Shown here in pieces: positions 7,625 through 13,154 of a stretch of DNA of 13,154 bases; the stretch's first letter is position 1, and each line of letters starts with the position of its first letter. Made by a program: the position numbers and the translations under genes. This stretch comes from a bacterium. GTDB taxonomy: Bacteria > Babelota > Babeliae > Babelales > Chromulinivoraceae. Under the pieces are notes generated by a model, which ran no database searches, was not told the origin of the DNA, and worked only from the letters and a program-made list of their open reading frames with translations. The stretch covers positions 1 to 13,154 of the forward strand of contig CANCGK010000018.1 of assembly GCA_947377595.1 (NCBI GenBank), read 5' to 3'.

Positions 7625-8291
7625 CATAATTTTTTTGATTATGAGTTATAATGAATTGCTGGACTGTGTTTACATAGTCTAGCAATTTGTTTTTATTGGT
7701 TAATAAATCATAATTACAATCTAAAATTAACACAGGTACATGAGCAATTGAATCATGGATTCCAATTTTTTTTATTAAAAAATCTTCATGCTTTTGATGA
7801 ATTTGTTCTATGTATTGAAATGAAATCGAGTCTTCTGCGTGGCGTTCTCGTTTGACCGTTCTTTCGTAAGAAAGTTTTGGATCAGCTTGTAAATAGATAA
7901 AACCTTGCGGTGGTAAACATTGTTTTGAAGTTAAAAAATTAAACCAAGCGTTATAAATATTCCATTCCAGCTGATTTAAAAAGCCTTGTTCAAAACTATT
8001 TTTTGCAAAACAGTGATACCCAGAATAAATTGATCGTTCGACAATGTTAGGCATTAAGGATTGTTGCTGTTTGATATGCTCTTGAATACGCATTTTTAAT
8101 GCGATAGTTTCCATGCTGTATGCAAAACGATGAGGAGACTCATAAAAATTTTGTAAAATAGATTGGCCATTGGATTCATTTTGCCAATAATCAACAGCTT
8201 CAAGAGTAACAAGAGTATCAGTTAAGGATTGTTGCAACATTGCTAAAAAAGTTGATTTTCCTGTTCCAATATTTCCTTCAACGATGAACAT
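7587..8291 (-). CDS. Deoxynucleoside kinase (dNK/dGK-dAK family)
   Basis: A 234-residue P-loop kinase that phosphorylates deoxynucleosides at the 5' position for nucleotide salvage. The Walker A loop is GNIGTGKST (6-14), directly at the N-terminus as in the family. ERS (85-87) stands for the usual DRS substrate/magnesium motif. The LID segment RTVKRERHAED (144-154) supplies the arginines for phosphate transfer. The usual catalytic EP in the segment before W36 is EA here (E31). Which base it prefers cannot be read off. Salvage fits a cell that takes nucleosides from a host. The last 38 bases overlap the 3' end of tyrS on the other strand, and no terminator for this gene is visible. Confidence 0.85.
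   Translation of the reverse strand: MFIVEGNIGTGKSTFLAMLQQSLTDTLVTLEAVDYWQNESNGQSILQNFYESPHRFAYSMETIALKMRIQEHIKQQQSLMPNIVERSIYSGYHCFAKNSFEQGFLNQLEWNIYNAWFNFLTSKQCLPPQGFIYLQADPKLSYERTVKRERHAEDSISFQYIEQIHQKHEDFLIKKIGIHDSIAHVPVLILDCNYDLLTNKNKLLDYVNTVQQFIITHNQKNYATLTKKFDACQP
7654..7694 (+). terminator. tyrS terminator embedded in the kinase gene
   Basis: A 12-base arm at 7654-7665 (AATTGCTGGACT) pairs with 7676-7687 with one G-U pair and is followed by TGTTTTT (7688-7694). It starts 30 bases past the tyrS stop and lies wholly within the coding sequence of the convergent kinase, so the same bases serve both purposes. Confidence 0.75.
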
Positions 8292-8394
8292 ATCCTATAC
8301 CTATTTTTTATTGTTGATTAATTTTATATCATTTAAGTATAAAGGTAACTTTATCTTTTTATAGACTTGAAATTATTATTTTTATATTGTAGGC

Positions 8395-8437
8395 AAAAAA
8401 ATTGGGTGATAGTATTTTGAAATACTTACCACCCAAT
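8395..8437 (-). terminator. Terminator of the small coiled-coil gene
   Basis: An eight-base arm at 8401-8408 (ATTGGGTG) pairs with 8430-8437. An inner six-pair stem at 8411-8416 with 8421-8426 closes a four-base loop. On the minus strand it is followed by six Ts (8395-8400). It lies 24 bases past the stop at 8461. Confidence 0.8.
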
Positions 8438-8460
8438 TGATAATTGATGCGTGCTATAAA

Positions 8461-8883
8461 TTATTTTTTAGACATATTCTTTTTTGATTGAGCAACATCT
8501 TTTTGTTCATGATTTTGAATGTATTCGCGAGTTTCACGTAATTTTCTATTGAGTGTATGTTCATGAGTTTTCCAAATTGCACCATGTTTTTCATCAGCTT
8601 TTAATCTGATAATAAGTTCTTTAATTCTTATTTCTAGAGCCTTTAATTGTTCTAGTGCATTTTGACGGTGTCCTGATTTTTTAAATTCGCGTCTGATTTT
8701 ATAAAGATCAGTTTCGATTTTTTTCATGCTATCTTGAGCTTGCACATTTTTTTTGCTCGATTGAGCTCTTTTAGTTGCAGGATCAGCATATTTATCAGAT
8801 GAGCCATAACATTCTGTTATAAAGCTTGATCCTAGAGCTAAACTCATCAGTATCATAAATTGAGTAGATTTATTTTTTTTCAT
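8461..8883 (-). CDS. Small exported basic coiled-coil protein
   Basis: A 140-residue protein of unknown function. The N-terminus (MKKNKSTQ, a hydrophobic core to about residue 22, then ECYGSS) is a Sec signal peptide; the residue before Cys25 is Glu, so a lipobox is unlikely. The mature part is highly charged and lysine-rich. Residues about 48-130 form one or two amphipathic helices, e.g. ALEQLKALEIRIKELIIRL. I chose the ATG at 8883 rather than the longer frame start at 9009 because AAAGGA stands before it with good spacing, the signal peptide begins there, and the upstream 42 codons overlap alr and carry a promoter. It is monocistronic, with its own promoter and terminator. Confidence 0.65.
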   Translation of the reverse strand: MKKNKSTQFMILMSLALGSSFITECYGSSDKYADPATKRAQSSKKNVQAQDSMKKIETDLYKIRREFKKSGHRQNALEQLKALEIRIKELIIRLKADEKHGAIWKTHEHTLNRKLRETREYIQNHEQKDVAQSKKNMSKK

Positions 8884-8925
8884 AAAACGTCCTTTTTTTG
8901 TAAAGCGTGTTTTCTTATTGAAAAT

Positions 8926-8955
8926 ATGATAGCAGTTGCCTTGTTTTAAATGCAA
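8926..8955 (-). promoter_or_regulatory. Promoter of the small coiled-coil gene
   Basis: On the minus strand, TTGCAT (8950-8955) is followed by an 18-base spacer and TATCAT (8926-8931). The gene starts 42 bases downstream at 8883. This supports the shorter start of that gene. Confidence 0.5.
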
Positions 8956-8992
8956 GGGTTTTGTGAAAAAATAATTCCATTTGAATCTTAGA

Positions 8993-10156
8993 TCAAGGAT
9001 TGATAACAATTCTTGGAATAAGAGGAGATATTTTAGTCAGATGATTATACGCACTCGCTTGAGTTATTGCAGACCAGTCATGAGCAAAAATAGAAGTATG
9101 TAGCTCTTTGCCTAAAATGGTTACAATTTGATCGGTTGTGCAATTGGCAATGCTTGAAATATCAATAATGGTTAAATTCATACAAACTCTGCCAATAATT
9201 GGAGCATATTGATCGTTGACGATCACAAATCCACAATTAGAAAGACGCGCATCAAGTCCTTCATGATAGCCAATAGATATTGTTGCAATTGTCATATCCT
9301 TATCAGCCTGAAACATTCCATCATATCCAATTTTGGTTCCAGTTACGACTCTTTTTATTTGTAAAATTCGAGCTTTTAAAGAAAGAGCTGGTCGAAGTAG
9401 TTTTTGTTTTTCGGTATCATGTTTTTGCAAGTAACCATACAAGCCAATGCCGATGCGCGCAAAATTATATTGTTGTGTTAATAGTAAACTGCCATGAGAG
9501 TTTGCAAGATGAGTTATAAGATTTTTTTGCATCGCTTTGGTAAAGAGTGATTCTTGTTGTTGTGCTCTTTGTTGATCATAACCTTGAGCCAGATGAGAAA
9601 AAATACCTACAATTGATATCCATGAAAGCTTTTTGATCGCATCTATAAATGGATCAAGCTCTTGCAATGTGACGCCAAGACGAGACATGCCTGTATCAAC
9701 TTTAATATGGACTTTAATTTGTTTTTGATATTTGAATCCTATGTGATCTAATGCATGGACAATATCAAGATTGTAGACAGCCACTTGAATATCATAAAGG
9801 GCTATAGCATCATAATGCGCATCAAGATACCCTATAACTAAGATAGTTTTTTGTATACCTTTTTGTCGAATTGTCATTGCTTCTGATAAATTAATGGTAC
9901 ATAAAGCTGCAATATCTTTGCATTGATCATATATTTGAGCAATTTCGATCAGACCGTGTCCGTAAGCATTTGATTTGATTACTCCTGCTATGAGAGTATT
10001 TTTGCCAAGCCACTGTTGAAATTGAGCCGCATTGTGTGCGATTGCTGATGCGTCAATTTCGACCCAATTTTGCCAAAGATTGTAGTCTTGAGATGGGAAA
10101 GAGTTTTTTGATATGTGCGTGTGATAATTCATGTTATTTAGTATAAAAAGTATCAT
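8993..10156 (-). CDS. alr: Alanine racemase
   Basis: A PLP-dependent enzyme that interconverts L- and D-alanine to supply peptidoglycan precursors. It is 387 residues, normal for the family. The PLP lysine is K61 in VIKSNAYGHG, the second catalytic residue is Y278 in KIGYDGM, and the phosphate-binding region includes ARIGIGLYG (233-241). HIKVDTGMSRLG (150-161) contains the usually carbamylated lysine (K152). Two positions differ from the common pattern: GRVCMN (322-327) where the family usually has GRVxMD, and ISPLIPR near the C-terminus where many members have a tyrosine. The start is uncertain: ATG at 10156 or at 10132 (MNYHTH); neither has a clear Shine-Dalgarno sequence. The gene is divergent from the rRNA methyltransferase gene. 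Confidence 0.92.
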   Translation of the reverse strand: MILFILNNMNYHTHISKNSFPSQDYNLWQNWVEIDASAIAHNAAQFQQWLGKNTLIAGVIKSNAYGHGLIEIAQIYDQCKDIAALCTINLSEAMTIRQKGIQKTILVIGYLDAHYDAIALYDIQVAVYNLDIVHALDHIGFKYQKQIKVHIKVDTGMSRLGVTLQELDPFIDAIKKLSWISIVGIFSHLAQGYDQQRAQQQESLFTKAMQKNLITHLANSHGSLLLTQQYNFARIGIGLYGYLQKHDTEKQKLLRPALSLKARILQIKRVVTGTKIGYDGMFQADKDMTIATISIGYHEGLDARLSNCGFVIVNDQYAPIIGRVCMNLTIIDISSIANCTTDQIVTILGKELHTSIFAHDWSAITQASAYNHLTKISPLIPRIVINP

Positions 10157-10204
10157 AAAAATATCTATGGAATTAAAAAAATGACGAAATGAAAAGTTGC
10201 AAAA

Positions 10205-10233
10205 TTGACGATTTTTCGGATCTCAAGTAAACT
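10205..10233 (+). promoter_or_regulatory. Promoter of the rRNA methyltransferase gene
   Basis: TTGACG (10205-10210, 5/6 to consensus), a 17-base spacer and TAAACT (10228-10233, 4/6) lie 58 bases upstream of the ATG at 10292, in the divergent intergenic region shared with alr. Confidence 0.5.
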
Positions 10234-10291
10234 AAATAAGTATCTTATAGTTCGTTTTACAACAAATTCAGTTGAAATCTAAAGAAAATTT

Positions 10292-11029
10292 ATGAAAAAA
10301 AAACAGCCTGTCAAATATACTCATATCATTTATGGCGTTCATCCAGTTCAAGAGTTATTGCAATCAAAGCGTTTAAAAATTGGCGCAATTTACACATTAA
10401 AAAATCCAATTAAATCATGGACAGCTCTTTCTAAACTTGTACCTTCTCATATTCCTGTTTCTTTAGTAACACGAGAAACTTTGGATAATGTTGCAGGTTC
10501 AAAAGATCACCAAGGTATTTTAGCATTTGTTGGAGAATTTCCGTTTTCTCAAACTATGTTTACCCCAGATAAGCACAAGTTTATTGTGGTGCTCGATGAA
10601 ATTCAAGACGTACGAAATCTTGGAGCTATTTTACGATCAGCTTATTGTACCGGTGTTGACGGAGTTGTGTTGGTTAAGTCTCATGCAGCATCTTTAACGC
10701 CTGCAGCATTTAAATCTTCAGCTGGGCTTGCATTGCATTTACCAATTTACCTTGCTCCTTCGATTAAAGCAGCAATTTTTGAATTAAAAAAGTCTGGATA
10801 CAACATTTATTGTGCTACTTTAGGCGGCAGTCAAAGTGTTGCAGATTTTACATTTCAATCTCCAGCGGTGCTTGTTATTGGTAATGAAGAAGTTGGTATT
10901 TCTCAGGATGTTGCAAAAATGGGAACAAGGATTTTATTGCCACAACGAAGACCAGACATTTCATATAATGCATCAGTTGCGGCAGGTATTTTAATGTATT
11001 CAATTGGTTTACAACTGAAAAAAATTTAA
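10292..11029 (+). CDS. rlmB: TrmH/SpoU-family RNA 2'-O-methyltransferase (RlmB-like)
   Basis: A 245-residue SPOUT enzyme that transfers a methyl group from S-adenosylmethionine to a ribose 2'-OH. The closest well-known relative is RlmB, which modifies 23S rRNA in the peptidyl-transferase region. An N-terminal substrate-binding domain covers about 10-85, starting with YGVHPVQELL. The three SpoU motifs are in order: NLGAILRSA (109-117), VIGNEEVGIS (195-204) and LPQRRPDISYNASVAAGIL (216-234), which form the knotted cofactor site. In motif 3, tyrosine stands where leucine is common (SYNAS for SLNVS). The exact target nucleotide cannot be told from TrmH-group sequence alone. No strong Shine-Dalgarno sequence precedes the ATG. 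It is monocistronic, with a terminator downstream. Confidence 0.88.
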   Translation: MKKKQPVKYTHIIYGVHPVQELLQSKRLKIGAIYTLKNPIKSWTALSKLVPSHIPVSLVTRETLDNVAGSKDHQGILAFVGEFPFSQTMFTPDKHKFIVVLDEIQDVRNLGAILRSAYCTGVDGVVLVKSHAASLTPAAFKSSAGLALHLPIYLAPSIKAAIFELKKSGYNIYCATLGGSQSVADFTFQSPAVLVIGNEEVGISQDVAKMGTRILLPQRRPDISYNASVAAGILMYSIGLQLKKI

Positions 11030-11050
11030 AATATAAAAATATTGATGTAG

Positions 11051-11100
11051 AATCGCTGACAGTAGAACAATATGAATCGTTGTGCTCTCAGCGATTTTTG
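11051..11100 (+). terminator. Terminator of the rRNA methyltransferase gene
   Basis: AATCGCTGA (11051-11059) pairs with TCAGCGATT (11088-11096). An inner, imperfect arm pairs 11064-11070 with 11080-11086. A T-run with one G follows (11095-11104). It begins 22 bases after the stop. Confidence 0.8.
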
Positions 11101-11132
11101 TTTTCAGAATTTATCTTGGAAATTATTAAAAT

Positions 11133-11160
11133 TTGAGCATACTAAACAAGGTGTTATAAA
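11133..11160 (+). promoter_or_regulatory. Promoter of the exported acidic protein gene
   Basis: TTGAGC (11133-11138), a 16-base spacer and TATAAA (11155-11160) lie just downstream of the preceding terminator and 30 bases before the GTG start at 11191. Confidence 0.45.
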
Positions 11161-11190
11161 ATAATTTTTTTTGTGTCTAAGGAGTGCATA

Positions 11191-11739
11191 GTGATAAAAA
11201 AAATAATAATGATGTTCTGTTTGTTCATGTTTTCGCATGTACCAGCGCAAGATCCTATGGATCAAATTAATTTTGATATGGCTTTTCAGGAATTATTGTA
11301 TGAGATGGGTATGAACCTTGCTCAACAAGATCTTATTGTTGATAGTAATTTAGCAAGACAAGCAGTCATTAATCTTTACAATCAGGTTGATGATTTTCAT
11401 GAAATTGTCGATCTATTTATGATGATTGACGAAGAGTTGGTGCAAGCTCAGATTACAACTATTCAAGATTTAATTGATTATCATGTTGTTATGCATAATG
11501 ATATCGCTCAAGCTTTTCTTGCATGGCTTGTTGCTTATCAACAAACCTTTATAATTTTTATACAGATTCATGGTTCAAACGCTTCATTTATAGATTGGTG
11601 TAGCGATATTATGTTGCTGTCTAATTTAGAGCAAGATCAAGAGTTGCAAGATCCTTTATATCAGGATTTATTGCAAGCTTGTTGTTATACATTGCAGATT
11701 CAAGAGGATTTGGAATTATTATTAGAAGATCTTGAATAA
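11191..11739 (+). CDS. Exported acidic helical protein of unknown function
   Basis: A 182-residue protein. The N-terminus (MIKKIIMMFCLFMFSHVPA, cleavage likely after A19) is a clear Sec signal peptide. The mature part is almost entirely helical by composition, very acidic and poor in lysine and arginine, and ends in QIQEDLELLLEDLE. One hydrophobic stretch at about 108-128 (AFLAWLVAYQQTFIIFIQI) could be a buried helix or a membrane segment. I chose the GTG at 11191 because AAGGAG (11179-11184) lies six bases before it and the signal peptide starts there; the in-frame GTG at 11173 would place that site inside the coding region. It is flanked by its own promoter and terminator. I do not recognise the family. 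Confidence 0.65.
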   Translation: MIKKIIMMFCLFMFSHVPAQDPMDQINFDMAFQELLYEMGMNLAQQDLIVDSNLARQAVINLYNQVDDFHEIVDLFMMIDEELVQAQITTIQDLIDYHVVMHNDIAQAFLAWLVAYQQTFIIFIQIHGSNASFIDWCSDIMLLSNLEQDQELQDPLYQDLLQACCYTLQIQEDLELLLEDLE

Positions 11740-11760
11740 ACTATTGCGTTGATTTTTTAC

Positions 11761-11790
11761 AATAGCTCTTTTCGAAGAGCTATTTTTTTT
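11761..11790 (+). terminator. Intrinsic terminator with a UUCG loop
   Basis: AATAGCTCTT (11761-11770) pairs perfectly with 11775-11784 around a UUCG tetraloop, followed by a run of Ts to 11790. It begins 21 bases after the stop of the acidic protein gene and isolates it from ftsQ. Confidence 0.92.
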
Positions 11791-11830
11791 GCCTATCAAG
11801 CAACAAGATCCTCTTGAAATTTTGAGATTA

Positions 11831-11860
11831 TTGACTATTGAAATGAAAAAGTAGTATACC
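11831..11860 (+). promoter_or_regulatory. Promoter of the ftsQ-ftsA unit
   Basis: TTGACT (11831-11836, 5/6), an 18-base spacer and TATACC (11855-11860, 4/6) lie 35 bases upstream of the ATG at 11896. With the strong terminator just before it, this marks the start of a new transcription unit. Confidence 0.5.
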
Positions 11861-11895
11861 AAAAGGAGTAATTCTTTTGCTGGATAGGGGGGTAT

Positions 11896-12651
11896 ATGAC
11901 AGCATTTCAAAGAACAATAATTGGTTTTATCATTATTATTGGAATTATGTGGTTTTTTACAAAACATACATCGGATATGCAAATTGTGTATCCGGATAAT
12001 TGTGTATATGTTGTAGATCATGTTTTTTCGCCAGAGATCTCATTGCAGATTAAAGCTTTTATTGATAAGGCTTATAAAAAAAGTAAAAATCCATCAGGTT
12101 TGTTACCAGCAATAGAAGGGCACTTTCCTTGCGTTAAATCGATTATTATCGATATGCATAATCCAGATGCTTTGCATTTTACTATTCAAGCTTATCATCC
12201 AATGTTTATGATTAATGATGAACATGTTGTTTGTCATGAAGGAAAAATGTTTTCTACTTCTATCTTTGCTCAAGATCAATTAACGAAGTTAGAAAACATA
12301 CAGTTTAATGAAGTTGTTACGCCAAAACATGTTCAAAGACTCACTGAGTTTTTTGTATCTTTACCTTCTTTGTTTTTTCAAGATTTTTCAGTTCGATGGG
12401 TTGATAAGCATGCAATTTGGTTAGATCAAAAACAAGATAAAGGTTTTTCTTTCGATCTTTCGTTATTGGTTGGGTTTGATGTTATTCCAACTGAGCAGGA
12501 TATCATGGATTGTCGAAAATTACGGGGACAGATTGTCGATAAGCCATGTAAAGATAAAAGAGGTAAACCATGCAAAGGTAATATAACATGGGTATGTGAT
12601 TTACGATTTAATGAACAAATCGTTGTGTTTTCTACAAATAAGGGGGTATGA
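11896..12651 (+). CDS. ftsQ: FtsQ-like cell division protein
   Basis: A 251-residue bitopic protein. It has a short cytoplasmic N-terminus, one membrane helix (about 7-21) and a periplasmic part. A divergent POTRA-like region spans about 38-110. It is followed by the FtsQ-type pattern VKSIIIDMHNPDALHFTIQAYHP (80-102) and, near the C-terminus, VCDLRFNEQIVVF (233-245), which matches the conserved DLR strand. FtsQ links early and late divisome proteins. Assignment rests on topology, these motifs and the position directly upstream of ftsA, as in dcw clusters; overall sequence is diverged. A cysteine-rich basic insertion (C206, C218, C226, C234, with CKDKRGKPC) precedes the DLR strand. The Shine-Dalgarno is AGGGGGG (11886-11892), close to the ATG. 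Confidence 0.75.
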   Translation: MTAFQRTIIGFIIIIGIMWFFTKHTSDMQIVYPDNCVYVVDHVFSPEISLQIKAFIDKAYKKSKNPSGLLPAIEGHFPCVKSIIIDMHNPDALHFTIQAYHPMFMINDEHVVCHEGKMFSTSIFAQDQLTKLENIQFNEVVTPKHVQRLTEFFVSLPSLFFQDFSVRWVDKHAIWLDQKQDKGFSFDLSLLVGFDVIPTEQDIMDCRKLRGQIVDKPCKDKRGKPCKGNITWVCDLRFNEQIVVFSTNKGV

Positions 12652-12653
12652 AA

Positions 12654-13154
12654 ATGGCAAAAGTTTTTTCGAATATAATTACTGCAATTGATATTGGTAC
12701 GACTAAAATATGTGTTTTAATAGCACGTAAATTGAGTAATGATCAGGTAGAAGTCTTAGGGATCGGCAGAGCGCCATCTTATGGTTTAAGTAAAGGGGTT
12801 GTTGTAGATATTGCAAAAACAGTATCTTCGATCAAGCAAGCGGTTCAAGAAGCTCAATTAATGGCTGAATGTCAAATTGAATCAGCCTATATTGGTATTT
12901 CTGGAGCGCATATTCATTCATTTAATTCATCTGGCGCGGTGCCGATTAAGCGTTCATCAGTAACGCAAGAAGATATAGATACTGTGCTTGCTGCAGCTAA
13001 AGCTGTACCTATAGAAAAAGGACAAAAAGTTTTACACGTTTTGCCTCAATATTTTATGGTCGACGGGCAAGAAAAGATCGAAAATCCTATGGGGTTACAT
13101 GGGGTACGATTAGAAGTTGTCGTTCATGTTATTACAGGATCCATTGCATCGATT
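12654..13154 (+). CDS. ftsA: Cell division protein FtsA (N-terminal part, cut by window end)
   Basis: The first 167 codons of an actin-fold ATPase that anchors FtsZ to the membrane and recruits later division proteins. The phosphate-1 motif is ITAIDIGTTKICVLIAR (9-25), and YIGISGAHIHSF (79-90) and IENPMGLHGVRLEV (141-154) are typical FtsA blocks. I chose the ATG at 12654 because AGGGGG (12641-12646) lies seven bases upstream; an in-frame ATG at 12648 is too close to it. The gene starts two bases after the ftsQ stop, so the pair is co-transcribed and probably translationally coupled. ftsZ is expected beyond the window. Confidence 0.95.
   Translation, partial: MAKVFSNIITAIDIGTTKICVLIARKLSNDQVEVLGIGRAPSYGLSKGVVVDIAKTVSSIKQAVQEAQLMAECQIESAYIGISGAHIHSFNSSGAVPIKRSSVTQEDIDTVLAAAKAVPIEKGQKVLHVLPQYFMVDGQEKIENPMGLHGVRLEVVVHVITGSIASI

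Noticed and set aside
8884..9009. 42-codon upstream extension of the small coiled-coil protein
   Set aside because: It overlaps the end of alr, contains a promoter-like sequence and would bury the signal peptide.
11699..11818. Distant inverted copies of TTCAAGAGGAT (11699-11709) and ATCCTCTTGAA
   Set aside because: The arms are about 100 bases apart and flank a much stronger terminator; one lies in coding sequence, so this is probably coincidence.
11863..11879. AAGGAG followed by a TTG, suggesting a leader peptide before ftsQ
   Set aside because: The frame is not that of ftsQ, the product looks random and there is no conserved leader pattern, so it is probably chance in AT-rich sequence.

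Overview
The window is AT-rich (about 30-35% GC by eye). It encodes a Gram-negative-type cell: a Pal lipoprotein implies an outer membrane, alanine racemase implies peptidoglycan, and an ftsQ-ftsA pair implies classical division. Several genes encode small exported helical proteins of unknown function, one protein carries an ankyrin-like segment, and there is a nucleoside kinase for salvage. The first gene looks like a bacterial copy of NCA2, a family otherwise known to me from eukaryotic mitochondria. Together these suggest a reduced, protist-associated bacterium; Candidatus Dependentiae (TM6) is my best guess, as inference rather than proof.

Layout. 1-229: leader region with a weak promoter candidate and perhaps the last codons of an upstream gene. 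230-2056 (+): 608-residue exported NCA2-like protein. 2059-2867 (-): a two-gene unit, a small exported ankyrin-like protein whose stop codon overlaps the start of ybeY. 3040-3681 (-): pal, followed by a very long perfect hairpin. 3841-5370 (+): RNase E/G, divergent from pal, with its own terminator. 5483-7624 (+): a tight three-gene unit of an inactive-looking site-2-protease-fold membrane protein, a two-helix membrane protein and tyrS. Its terminator lies inside the convergent deoxynucleoside kinase gene at 7587-8291 (-). 8461-8883 (-): small exported basic coiled-coil protein with its own promoter and terminator. 8993-10156 (-): alr, divergent from the rRNA methyltransferase gene at 10292-11029 (+). 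11191-11739 (+): exported acidic helical protein with a UUCG-loop terminator. 11896 to the end (+): ftsQ-like gene followed two bases later by ftsA, which runs off the window.

The core genes cover translation and RNA metabolism (tyrS, ybeY, rlmB-like, rng), envelope and division (pal, alr, ftsQ, ftsA) and nucleotide salvage. The accessory genes are mostly exported or membrane proteins. The most striking are the NCA2-like protein and the degenerate M50 protein in the tyrS operon.
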